Of a DNA stretch of 64,000 nucleotides, positions 36,333 through 47,400 are shown in pieces. The translations under genes and the position numbers were made by a program. The stretch lies in assembly GCA_032207245.1 (NCBI GenBank), contig CM063498.1, forward strand, positions 51,416,591-51,480,590. The letters are read 5' to 3'. Origin of the DNA: Pardosa pseudoannulata (Eukaryota; Arthropoda; Arachnida; Araneae; Lycosidae). The notes beneath the pieces are model-generated. The model was not told where the DNA came from and made no database searches. It saw only the letters and a program-made list of their open reading frames with translations. How positions within the stretch are numbered: position 1 is the stretch's first letter; every line of letters starts with the position of its first letter.

Positions 36333-39133
36333 CAGATACACATTGCACTCAGATAATATTTAAACTAGTAAAATAAAAAAGATTAAAAGATCTAATGCAA
36401 ATAAAGTCATGCTTCCTTTAAGGGAAATTTCTAAAATTATATATTATTTAACCCAGAGGAGCTACTGGAAAGTGAAGGTATCACTCGAATGGATTGGCCA
36501 GCGTTCTCCCCTCATTTAAATCCCATCGAACATGTGTGGGATGCTTTGGGAAGTAGCATTGCAGCACACTTTCATCCTCCGGTGAACACCCAACAGCTCA
36601 AACAGATTCTGATTGCGGAATGGGCACTCCTGCCGCAAGAAATGTTGCACCAGCTGGTTCTGAGTATAGAGATGGTGCGAAGCATTTATTGCAGTTAGGG
36701 GAGGCCGTATTCTGTATTAAGAAACATCTGCTTGTTGTTCTTTCTCTTGTATAGACAATCATGAGTCTCGATACAATGCCTTCAATAAAACTTGTTTTTG
36801 TTTGATTCCATACGGTATGCATTCTATTCCTTTTTCAGTGTCGATGCTTTCGTCATCCTTTACGTACGTAATTTCATGTTTCTCAGATGATTTCTCGTGG
36901 AGTTATGTCAAAAATTGCACCTGTTGCTTAAGTTTTGCCAGCCAGTGTATAAAAGGCTGCAAAAATATTTTTATAATAATTAACAGGAACTTTTATTTTA
37001 TTAAAACAAAATGCACATATTAAAAGTTAAAAAGTTATATCGTAACTAAAAAAACTTTAGTTATGCATTACACGTTTTTAAAGTAATTCATAAGTAAAGT
37101 TTTAGTTTCAATGACGTCACTGCATAACAGAGAGATATGTTTATTTCAAGCAGAGAACGATATCGAATTTTAATTGCTGCGACAAATGAAAATGTGTTTT
37201 TGCACAAATATGTTGTTGAAAATTGAATTAAAATTTTCATTTTTATTCATTTTTTACAGAAAGCCAAAAAAGAGATCTTGACAGAGATGTTAGTTTTAGT
37301 TTTTTAATCTGAATGTTGATGAAACTTTTTGTTGCAGTTTACAATAAATAAACATCGTTTGATAAACATCGTTTTTTCTGCGGACCATCAAAGTATTTTC
37401 ACGGACTACTGGTAGTCCGTGGACCCCTATTAGGCGATAGCTGATTTAACCAGCTTAAATTTTATTTTTTCCCCATCTTTTCCTAACATTCGGAATTTTT
37501 GGAACCAGAGGACAACAAATCTTCACATAAAAAAACCCCTCTTTAAAGACATCGGCTACATTTTACGGTATATTAACGTTAAATTATTTCTTCAGAATTT
37601 ATCTCCCATATAAATAAAATGATAGAAATTTCCATGTTTGTGTCGCAAAAATTACCCACGAAATTGAGATGAGGTTTTAAATTTTATTTCTTTATCGTTT
37701 TCGAATGAACTTAAACTATTCTTTTTCTGTGAATTTGAATGAGGTTTTTTAAAATTGCTATTTATTCGGTACTTCAAGTGTTGTTTACACAATTTGTTTT
37801 TTCGTAGATAATAATTGAGCAAAAGTACTTTCATGATCTACTTGTCAACTTAAAGCTAAAAAAATTTCTTTTAAATAGAAACGCTTTCAGAAATTTATCA
37901 ATCATATTTTTTTAAAAGATGATTGCCTGAAATTGAGTTATTTTAGATTTTGGATACGCAATACTAATTTCACATCTACTCCTATCTATACAAAATATGT
38001 CGATCTTAATTTAATATGTTATAATTTATATAAAGTAAAAAATGATTGGTAAAGTATTTTGAAACACCCATTTTGGCGCTATTGTTTAAGTATATCCAAA
38101 CCGAATGACAATATTAATATAATTATACACTATACTGGGAAAAATAATGAGGTATTAAATAATACTGATAACCATTAAGATTACAATTTTAGATTGAAAA
38201 ATTGAATTTTCTAGAAACCGATTTTCCTAAAATATGCAGTCGACTTAAAATATGAATATAAATTGTGAAAGATAAATTTATCATATTTTTAAACTTGAAT
38301 AACTAAAATTATGATTCCTTTTCATTCAGCCGTCAATAATATCTGAAACTGCTCCTAAAATTATTTGGTATTATCTCAGAATATAGTACGAGTAGTACAC
38401 GACATGCTTGCAACGTAAAATTTCACTCATGGAATTATTTATCCATCTTTACATTTTTATAGCAACCTTCTCCAGGTTTTTTGGGATTTTCGTCCTTGCC
38501 GAAGGAATTATCTAAATTCAATAGATTATAAATTTGAAGGAGAATTTTGGGTCTTCTAAAGAAGTTTTTCCTGAAAAATGCAGTCAATTTAGACTTAAAA
38601 TGCAAATAGATAAATTATGAATGATAACTTCATCTAATATTTTAAACTTGAATAGCTAAATTAGAATTTCTTTTCATTCAGCTGTCAAGAATATCCGAAA
38701 TTGCCCCTAAAATTATTTGGTATTACCTCAGAATATAGGACGTGTAGTACATGACATGCTTACGACTTAAAACTTCACCCATTTATTCATGTTTACGTTT
38801 TTATAGTAACCCTCTCCAGGTTTTTTGGGACCTCCTTCCTTGCCGAAGGAATTATCTAAATTCAATAGATTATAAATTTGAAGGAGAATTTTGGGTCTTC
38901 TGAAGAAGTTTTTCCTGAAAAATGCAGTCAATTTAGACTTAAAATTCAAATAGATAAATTATGAAAGATAACTTTATCTAATCATTTAAACTTGAATAGT
39001 AACTGAAATTACTCCTAAAATTATTTGGTATTATCTGAGAATATAGGAGGTGTAGTACATGACATAATTGCAACTTAAAACTTTACCCATAGGTTTATTT
39101 ATGCATCTTTACGTTTTACTGCAACCCTATCCA
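35655..39133 (+). repeat. tandem segmental duplication, left copy
   Basis: This segment holds the piggyBac 3' half, a Tc1 fragment, about 1 kb of unique-looking spacer and satellite units. It is repeated immediately downstream. From 35655 to about 37350 the two copies are almost identical; beyond that they differ more. The left copy has about 38 extra bases near 36137-36174, between two GGCGAGAAAAAAA motifs, so the right copy probably lost them by slippage. The spacer around 37376-37440 includes GGTAGTCCGTGGACCCC, which resembles the end of a hAT element. Confidence 0.85.
36455..36947 (+). pseudogene. Tc1-like transposase C-terminal fragment (family T3), copy 1
   Basis: Reads GITRMDWPAFSPHLNPIEHVWD, containing the last catalytic Glu of Tc1 transposases, to EWALLPQEMLHQLV. 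After a frameshift near 36672 it reads CEAFIAVRGGRILY and a stop at 36718-36720. The element ends at AAGTTTTGCCAGCCAGTG followed by TA (36948-36949), a typical Tc1-like terminal repeat. The 5' two-thirds are missing. Confidence 0.85.
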
Positions 39134-42100
39134 GCCAAATTTAGTATTTTTTATATTTTGTACCATTTTTTTGATTTTTTTTTAAAGTTTTGTGGCAACA
39201 ATTTTTGGATTTCATATATGTTTTACCGCCATTTCTTTGTGAAGTGATCAAGCGGATTTCTGACTTTCTATATTTTGCTGCAAATCTGGTTGTATTTCCC
39301 AATTATATTTTTTTTCTATTAATTATTATCTTTTATCTTGATTGTTTCAATAAATTTATTGAAATTGCTGCTGGGGTAAATTGGGAGGAATTCAAAATTT
39401 CTGTATAAATAATTCTTTTTATTAGATTGCTGACACGTATTTTCAATTGTATTTGTTAAAATATTTGTGTAAATTGCATATAATATGTTATTCAGTTTCA
39501 TTTATTTGTATTTTTTATGTATTTATTGTATTTTTTAGGTATTCTTTTTTTGTATTTAATGATTCCGTATTTTTTATGTATTAATTATTTGTATTCAACG
39601 AGAATCCATCTTGGCGAGAAAAAAAATCGCCAAATTTACGATTTGGGGGGTATATCAAAGTAGTTCCCATATCTTTACTTAAAAATATAAAATAAACAAA
39701 AAAAAATGTAATAAAAAAATGTGACAATTTTTGACCGAAATCTGGAAAAAAATGAAATTGTCAAAGGGTTAACAGATACACATTGCACTCAGATAATATT
39801 TAAACTAGTAAAATAAAAAAGATTAAAAGATCTAATGCAAATAAAGTCATGCTTCCTTTAAGGGAAATTTCTAAAATTATATATTATTTAACCCAGAGGA
39901 GCTACTGGAAAGTGAAGGTATCACTCGAATGGATTGGCCAGCGTTCTCCCCTCATTTAAATCCCATCGAACATGTGTGGGATGCTTTGGGAAGTAGCATT
40001 GCAGCACACTTTCATCCTCCGGTGAACACCCAACAGCTCAAACAGATGCTGATTGCGGAATGGGCACTCCTGCCGCAAGAAATGTTGCACCAGCTGGTTC
40101 TGAGTATAGAGATGGTGCGAAGCATTTATTGCAGTTAGGGGAGGCCGTATTCTATATTAAGAAACATCTGCTTGTTGTTCTTTCTCTTGTATAGACAATC
40201 ATGAGTCTCGATACAATGCCTTCAATAAAACTTGTTTTTGTTTGATTCCATACGGTATGCATTCTATTCCTTTTTCAGTGCCGATGCTTTCGTCATCCTT
40301 TAAGTACATAATTTCATGTCTCTCAGATGATTTCTCGTGGAGTTATGTCAAAAATTCCACCTGTTGCTTAAGTTTTGCCAGCCAGTGTATAAAAGGCTGC
40401 AAAAATATTTTTATAATAATTAACAGGAACTTTTATTTTATTAAAACAAAATGCACATATTAAAAGTTAAAAAGTTATATCGTAACTAAAAAAACTTTAG
40501 TTATGCATTACACGTTTTTAAAGTAATTCATAAGTAAAGTTTTAGTTTCAATGACGTCACTGCATAACAGAGAGATATGTTTATTTCAAGCAGAGAACGA
40601 TATCGAATTTTAATTGCTGCGACAAATGAAAATGTGTTTTTGCACAAATATGTTGTTGAAAATTGAATTAAATTTTTCATTTTTATTCATTTTTTTATAG
40701 AAAGCCAAAAAAGAGATCTTGACAGAGATGTTAGTTTTAGTTTTTTAATCTGAATGTTGATGAAACTTTTTGTTGCAGTTTACAATAAATAAACATCGTT
40801 TGATAAACATCTTTTTTCTGAGGACCATCAAAATATTTTCACGGACCACTGGTAGTCCGTGGACCCCTATTAAGCTATAGCTGATTTAACCAGCTTAAAT
40901 TTTATTTTTTTCCCCATCTTTTTCTATCATCTTGAATTTTTGGAACCAGAGGACAACAAATCTTCACATAAAAAAACCCCTCTTTAAAGACATCGGCTAC
41001 ATTTTACGGTATATTAACGATAAATTATTTCTTCAGAATTTATCTCCCATATATATAAAATGATCGAAATTTCCATGTTTGTTTCGCAAAAACTACCCAC
41101 GAAATTGAGATGAGGTTTTACATTTTATTTCTTTATAGTTGGCAAATTATCTTAAATTATTCTTTTTCTGTGAATTTGAATAAGGTTTTTTTTTAAATTG
41201 CTATTCATGCGGTACTTCAAGTGTTGTTTACACATTTTGTTTTTTCGTAGATAATAATTGAGCAAAAGTTCTTTCATGATCTACTTGTCAATTAAAGCTA
41301 AAAAATTTCTTTTAAGTTAAAACGCTTTCGGAAATTTATAAATCATATTTTCTTTAAAAGATGATTGTCTGAAATTGAGTTATTTTAGATTTGGGACATG
41401 CAATATTAATTTCAGTTCTACTCATATATATACAAAATACGTCGATCTTAATTTAATATGTTATAATTTATATAAAGTAAAAATTGGTTGGTAAAGTATT
41501 TTCAAAAGCCCATTTTGGTGCTATTGCTTAAGTATATCCAGACAGAAGGACAATATTAATATAATAATAAACTATATTGGGAAAAATAATGGGGTAGTAA
41601 GTAATACTGATATCCTTTAAGATTACAATTTTAGAGGGAAAATTTGGATTTTCTAGAAACCGATTTTCCTCAAATATGCAGTCGAACTAAAATATAAACA
41701 TAAAATATGAAAGATAACTTTATCTAATCTTTTAAACTTGAAGACCTAAATTATGATTTCTTTTTATTCAGTCATAATTAATATCCGAAACTTCCCATAA
41801 AATTATTTGGTATTATCTGAGAATATATGAGGTGTAGTACATGACATAATTGAGACTTAAAACTTCACCCATAGGTTTATTTATGCGTCTTCACGTTTTT
41901 CTTCAGGTTTTTTGCGATCTCCGTTCTTTTCGAAGGAATTATCTAAATTCAATAGATTATAAATTTGAAGAAGAAATTTGTGTCTTCCAAAAGAGGTATT
42001 TTCCTGAAATAGGTATTGAGTTTAAATTTAAAATGCAAACACATACATTATGAAAGATAATTTGATCTAGTCTTTTAAACTTGAATAACTTTCTTTTTAT

Positions 42101-42249
42101 TCAATCATAATTAATATCCAAAATTTCTCAATTAATTATTTGGTATTATCTGAGAATATAGGAGGTGCAGTACATGACATAATTGCAACTTAAAACTTCA
42201 CCCATAGGTTTATTTATGCATCTTTACGTTTTACTGCAACCCTATCCAG
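39134..42249 (+). repeat. tandem segmental duplication, right copy
   Basis: Starts abruptly at CCAAATTTAG, directly joined to the satellite phrase CAACCCTATCCAG ending at 39133. The same satellite phrase recurs at 42237-42249, where the array continues normally with GTTTTT. This places the duplication endpoint inside a satellite unit. The copy includes the TTAA of the P3 right end (39769-39772) without its left end. Confidence 0.82.
39895..40387 (+). pseudogene. Tc1-like transposase C-terminal fragment (family T3), copy 2
   Basis: Near-identical copy of the fragment at 36455, carried by the tandem duplication. It differs by a few bases, for example one Ile-to-Met change (LKQMLIAEW) and CCGATGC for TCGATGC. 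It shares the same frameshift, so the damage predates the duplication. Confidence 0.85.
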
Positions 42250-43269
42250 GTTTTTCGATATCTCCGTCCTTGTCGAAGGAATTATCTAAATTCAATAGAT
42301 CATAAATTTGAAGGAGAAATTTGTATCTCCCAGAAGAGGTCCGTTCCTGAAATAGGCATTCAGTTTAGATTTAAAATGCAAACACATAAATTATGAAAGA
42401 TAACTTTATGTAATCTTTTTAACTTGAATAACTAAATTATGATTGCTTTTTATTCAGTCATAATTAATATCCGAAATTTCCCATAAAATTATTTGGTATT
42501 ATCTGAGAATATAGGGGGGGTAGTACATGACATAATTGCGACTTAAAGCTTCACCAGTAGTAGGTTTATTTATGCGTCTTTACGTTTTTCTGCAACCCTA
42601 TTCAGGTTTTTTGCGGTCTCCGTCCTTGTCGAAGGAATTATCTAAATTCAATAGATAATAAATTTGAAAGAGAAATTTGTGTGTTCTAGAAGAGATCTTT
42701 TCATGAAATAGACATCCAATTTCCACTTGCAAACACATAAATTATGAAAGATAAATTGATATAGTCTTTTAAACTTGAATAACTAAATTATGATTTCTTT
42801 TTATTCACTCATAATTAATATCCGAAATTTCCCATAAAATTATTTGGTATTATCTGAGAATATAGGAGGGGTAGTACATGACATAATTGCGACTTAAAGC
42901 TTCACCCGTAGGTTTATTTATGCGTCTTTACGTTTTTCTACAACCCTATTCAGGTTTTTTGCGGTTTCCGTCCTTGTCGAAGGAATTATCTAAATTCAAT
43001 ACATTATAAATTTGAAGGAGAAATTTGTATCTCCCAGAAGATGTTTTTTCCTGAAATATGCATTCAGTTTAAACTTAAAATGCAAACACATAAATTATGA
43101 AAGATAACTTTATCTAATATTTCAAACTGGAATAAAAATTATCTAACTTCATTTCTTTTCAATCTGCTCAATGATATCAGAATTTTACTTACAGTTATTT
43201 GAAGTTACCTCACAATATAAGATATTTAGAACACTATTTGCTGATGGCTTAAAATTTCTTCCTTTGGAC

Positions 43270-43750
43270 ACTGTTCTTCCGAGATAAAAAGGATTGCCTT
43301 ACACCTCTGGGTCAGATTTAACAACATATTAATTATGATATATTACTTCATATTTTATACTATCATATAGTCCGTCATATGACGGGATCAGTAAAATTTT
43401 TAATTTTCTATAATTGTAAAGTACTCTATAAGGTAGGTAAAAAAATGGTTTGTTTTTTGGCTGAGAATTATCTGGTGCACGCTCGATAATTTGTTTATCT
43501 TTACTGACCGCATGTTAGTTGCTACCTTTAATTTATCTTGTAATATTACGTGATAGGATGGACAGCAGAGGTTTTAATATTGACAGTGATTATTTGGTGG
43601 TAAAAATGAATGATGTCCAAAATTTACGAATGGATCGCAAACCGTATGGTTATGTATAAAAAACGCTCAAACAAACAAATTTCTTAATTTTCAAAGATAT
43701 ATAACTTAAACGCTAGATTATATATTAGCCAGTGAAATATACTCCTAGAC
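43270..43750. other. spacer with a dispersed repeat
   Basis: About 43500-43690 resembles 27050-27205 (shared TTATTTGGTGGTAAAAA-like and ATGTCCAAAATTT blocks). No gene. Confidence 0.4.
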
Positions 43751-43751
43751 T

Positions 43752-44390
43752 TTGTTGTTAATACCGGTGATAAAATTTTCATTGCAACAAAAAATAATAG
43801 ATGGTTAAATTTAAAATTATCACTTATGTACCTAATCTATTATTTAAGACAAATAAAGAAAATTGCTTAGGTAATATCTAAGTTCAGAGATAAAATGTAT
43901 GACTATAATGCAGACGATATTTAAATAATTTGAAATAAGAAATGATTAAATGAGATAGTTAAAAGAATGACGACTAAATACTAGAAAAAAATGTTATTTT
44001 TACCTATTTATTATGTAATAATAAAAGATAATTCAAAGTTTTCTTATCTACGTCGAAATTATCATTAAGTTCTTTCGAATTTTTTTCCACATGGGAGCGA
44101 AGGAATGAAAATATTATTTCCACTACACCCTGAAGATAGATAGAATTTGTTGTTAATACCTGTGATAAAATTTTCATTGCAACAAAAATAATCGATGATT
44201 AAATTTAAAATTATCACATGTGCACCTAGTCTATAATTTAAGCCAAATATAAAAGAAAAGTATTTACGTAATATCTAAGTTCAGTGATAAAACGTATGAA
44301 AATAATACAGACGATATTTAAATAATTTGAAATAAGAAATGATTAAATGAGATGGTAAAAAAATGTTATTTTAACGTATTTATTATATGA
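43752..44390 (+). repeat. direct repeat of ~245 bp (43752-43996 and 44149-44390)
   Basis: Two diverged copies lie 397 bp apart, sharing GATAAAATTTTCATTGCAAC, ATATCTAAGTTCAG and AAATAAGAAATGATTAAATG. The sequence to about 44640 ends with GGACAGACGGACAGATAACT, like the LINE-type tail at 13185. Non-coding. Confidence 0.7.
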
Positions 44391-45303
44391 TAAATTTATA
44401 AATTTAATCTCCTGTTCTTAACCGGGGAGAATAGAGCTTGAAATAATGGCATTAAACTCTCGGAAAGGGGGGAAGGGGTAGATTCCGAACGTTTTCGAAC
44501 TCGCTTTGAATTTTGCTAACCCTAACTCATCAAAAATCAAATTTGGATGCCTCTATCCCCTTCCAGGTCCAACCGTTTCATAAATTCTAGGACAGACGGA
44601 CAGATAACTTAGGCTATTATTATATAGAGGATATTAATATAGTTAGAAATAATTCAACGAAGAATATTTGGACCTTCCAGAAAATGTTTTTGCTCAGAAA
44701 TGCAATGAATTTATACCTAAAATTTCGCAACTATTAATTATGAATGATTACTTTATCTAACTTTTTAAACTTGAATAATGCACTGTTGATTTTCTTTTTT
44801 TGTTCTACTGTCAAATATGTTAGTAATTTACTGTGAAATCATTTGGGATTACCTCACAATATAGGTCAGCTAAATCACGAATTACTTGCGGGCATTAATT
44901 TCTTTTAATAAGATTTCTTATGCATATTTATGCTTTTACGACAACCCTCTGCAAGTTTTTTGTGCCTCCGCCCTTGTTGAAGGAAATATCTTAATTCAAC
45001 AGGGTTGCAAAATTGGCGAAATAAAGTAATAATAAAAGAAATTTGGCACTATACTGACTTGTGACTGAAGACGAGGAAAAACCTAAAAAATACCCATCAG
45101 AGAATAGACGTTTTGATTTAAAGTGAATAAAATTAGCATTTTCGTTTTAAAAATAATACAGAATGGGCGAGAAACTAGTAAGAACACCTTTTTCTGAGGA
45201 CGTAGTACCTTTCGAGACCTAAAACTGTCATTGTAACATTTTTTTCCCCGATTCGTCACAAAACAAAAATTTCTGCTTTTAAAATGAACTTTTTAAAAGT
45301 TAT

Positions 45304-45680
45304 TTAACCTTTGAAAGACCGGAGGTTTTTCTGTATTCTGCTGAATAAACATAGGATTCTTATATTATGTACTTTTACAATTTTAAACAATTTGATTGAC
45401 ATTGCACTTCGTATAACAATGAACAAATGGAAAGGAATAAAACAGTTATTGAATGAGATGAAATGCAACCTCTGGAAAACAGGACCAATAATGTAAATGG
45501 TAAAAATTTGAATGATAAGGGAAGTAATTGATAAGGATAACTCTGTCCAACCTGGTGTGACAGCTCAACTTTGGATTTTTGGGGAGGAAATGGTGGACGA
45601 GATGTATTATAACGAGGCTCAAACTTTTGAAACTTTCTTCATTCGGTTGAAATTTTGACCACCCATCTTCAAAAGGTTAA
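45304..45680 (+). mobile_element. TTAA-flanked short element P4 (candidate)
   Basis: The left end is TTAACCTTTGAAAGACCGG (45304) and the right end is CCATCTTCAAAAGGTTAA (to 45680); inverted, they match for about the first 12 bp. At 377 bp it is MITE-sized. A 61-residue open frame inside has no recognisable domain. Confidence 0.5.
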
Positions 45681-46357
45681 TAACATTCTAACTTAAAAAA
45701 ATTATCTAGTCTTGTCATTTTTAGTAGCTTATCTTTTAAAATAACTTGTTCGCCAAATGAAAATAAAAAGGAAATTTACTCAGACTTAAAATAACGTTTA
45801 AAGTATATATATGACACACCTATGTCAATTCACAGAGCCAATGATGTCTTGATAATGTCTTTATTCATGACTTTTGTACATCTTAACAGTCAACCCTCAA
45901 ACATGGCCGAAAGTGGTTAGAGTCCACCTTCTAAGAAAGGATAGACACTTAGCTTGAATTCATCAGTAACTCAATCTGAATACGCTCTCTCTCAATTCTT
46001 GCTCGGCGGGTGCTTTTTTAAGGAGTTATTAGTGATTCACGCGCTTGCATTAAAGAGTGCGCTGCGTTTTCTGCCTTTAAACCACAAATTATTAAGTTTA
46101 CGTGTCCAAATCTGACATATATGTAATGATATTTTGATCTAAAACTAACCAATGTAATTATAATAGTACTTTAAAATAAATTTCGGGTGATTCTATTCTT
46201 AAATTGCATTCTTTTGGCGAAACTCTTTCGTTCTTTCTGAAAAATTGGCGACGCAATTGGACTTCGCATACACCAAAATTTATTTCTGCTTACTCCAGCT
46301 TTTCTTATATTAACTCTTTACATAATTTAGTTTCGTTTCTTCCCGCGTTACTAACCA
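45681..46357. other. no supported gene
   Basis: Near 45905-45970 ATGGCCGAAAGTGGTTAGAG has the look of a tRNA-like A-box region, but no good B box follows. Otherwise featureless. Confidence 0.35.
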
Positions 46358-47060
46358 TGCGAACAACCCTCGAGTCGTGCAGTTTCGGAAATACTTGTTC
46401 CGAGCCTTCGATCCATTACAGTCTGCCCTCTATCAAAATCCGCAGCCTACCCCATCACACACAGAAGTAAGTGAATGAATGATTCTTCAGTCTCACAGGA
46501 TCTCATATTAAGAGTTGACAACAGTACTCCCTGGGCCAAGCCCTCTAGTACTGGATTTGCTAACACTGGTAATGCATCAGTCTAAGAGTCTTTGTTGGCA
46601 TGACAGTTAAAAAGAGATAAGTGTACGGGGTGAAAAAGGTGAGAAAATGCTTGAGTACAGGCGAAATTCTTAGGAACAAGAGGTGATAAAATGTAGGAAC
46701 AGCATTAAAAACATGAGCTCTAAGAGAGCGAGATAAGCTAGTTAATTAAAGGGCTATAACATAGCACATAATTAGGATGGAAAAGAATACAGTAATGAAT
46801 CTTTTTTTTAATAACAAAATTAGAAACAGAAAGTGGTAAAGCTCCCAGAAACTGTATCAGCCACAGTTGGGATCCAAGTGCCGAAATGAATCGGCCAATA
46901 GAATTCATGCCAAATGTCCGTCCAATAGCAATCTTGTGATTCTCCAGACTCTCCAGCAGCAGTTAAATACCACTTCCATCTAATCACGTGCCTCCCACGT
47001 CATCCAGGCGAGTTCATTGCAAAATGTAGGGGGTGTTCATAATGTTTTGGCTCTTGAGTG
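46358..47060 (-). mobile_element. Tc1-like transposon (family T1), copy 3, truncated, with R1 insertion
   Basis: Only the transposase 5' end and its terminal repeat remain (to ATGTTTTGGCTCTTGAGTG followed by TA at 47061). The rest is lost at about 46358. It carries an R1 insertion at the same position as copy 1 (46491-46937). Confidence 0.8.
46491..46937 (+). mobile_element. R1 repeat inserted in Tc1 copy 3
   Basis: Flanked by GATTCTTCAG (46481-46490) and GATTCTCCAG (46938-46947). It corresponds along its length to 15360-15815, sharing ACAGTACTCCCTGGGCCAAG near the left end and GTCCAATRGCA near the right. Two T1 copies with an insertion at the same base imply descent from one insertion event. 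Confidence 0.75.
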
Positions 47061-47400
47061 TAGATGAACTAGAGTTCACATTTGAGATAATGTTCTCTTT
47101 AAGTTCCACGTAGTGCCTTTTTTTCGAAACAAGTTCTAATATTTCTTATTTCAAATAGAAAGAGGATGGACAAATGGTGCCAATGTAAATAGTGGTGAAA
47201 GTATTAAAAATAAAGTGTTGCTGGGGCTTATTTGGCTATTGTGGATATTCATAAAATAGTTGAACTTCGAAATGTGTACTAAACATAAAAATGTGCATTA
47301 TAATATAATAAATTACAATAAAGAAAAAGACCATCTACAATTATCTACAATTCTAGTGTAGTGCTAACTTAAAACTGGTAATCACTTCAACTCTGACTTA

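Larger units (their letters stand above)
29200..45020 (+). repeat. degenerate ~345-bp satellite, interrupted array
   Basis: A unit containing GAAGGAATTATCTAAATTCA recurs at 38501, 38844, 41932, 42275, 42631 and 42979 (spacings 343, 343, 356 and 348). Diverged units lie near 29563, 31500 and 44978. Each unit also has AATTATTTGGTATTATCTGAG, a TTTATTTATGC block and CAACCCTNTCCAGGTTTTTTG. The flanking spacers around 29.2-31.3 kb are also repeated at about 2 kb. The array is broken by hAT, piggyBac and Tc1 material and is non-coding. Gaps within it (for example 30741-31660 and 32700-33160) contain diverged relatives of the same spacer. Confidence 0.8.

Noticed and set aside
37376..37440. hAT-like end with GGTAGTCCGTGGACCCC
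   Set aside because: Suggestive of a hAT subterminal region, but no left end or target duplication could be located.
45905..45970. tRNA-like A box ATGGCCGAAAGTGG
   Set aside because: No acceptable B box or acceptor-stem pairing follows.
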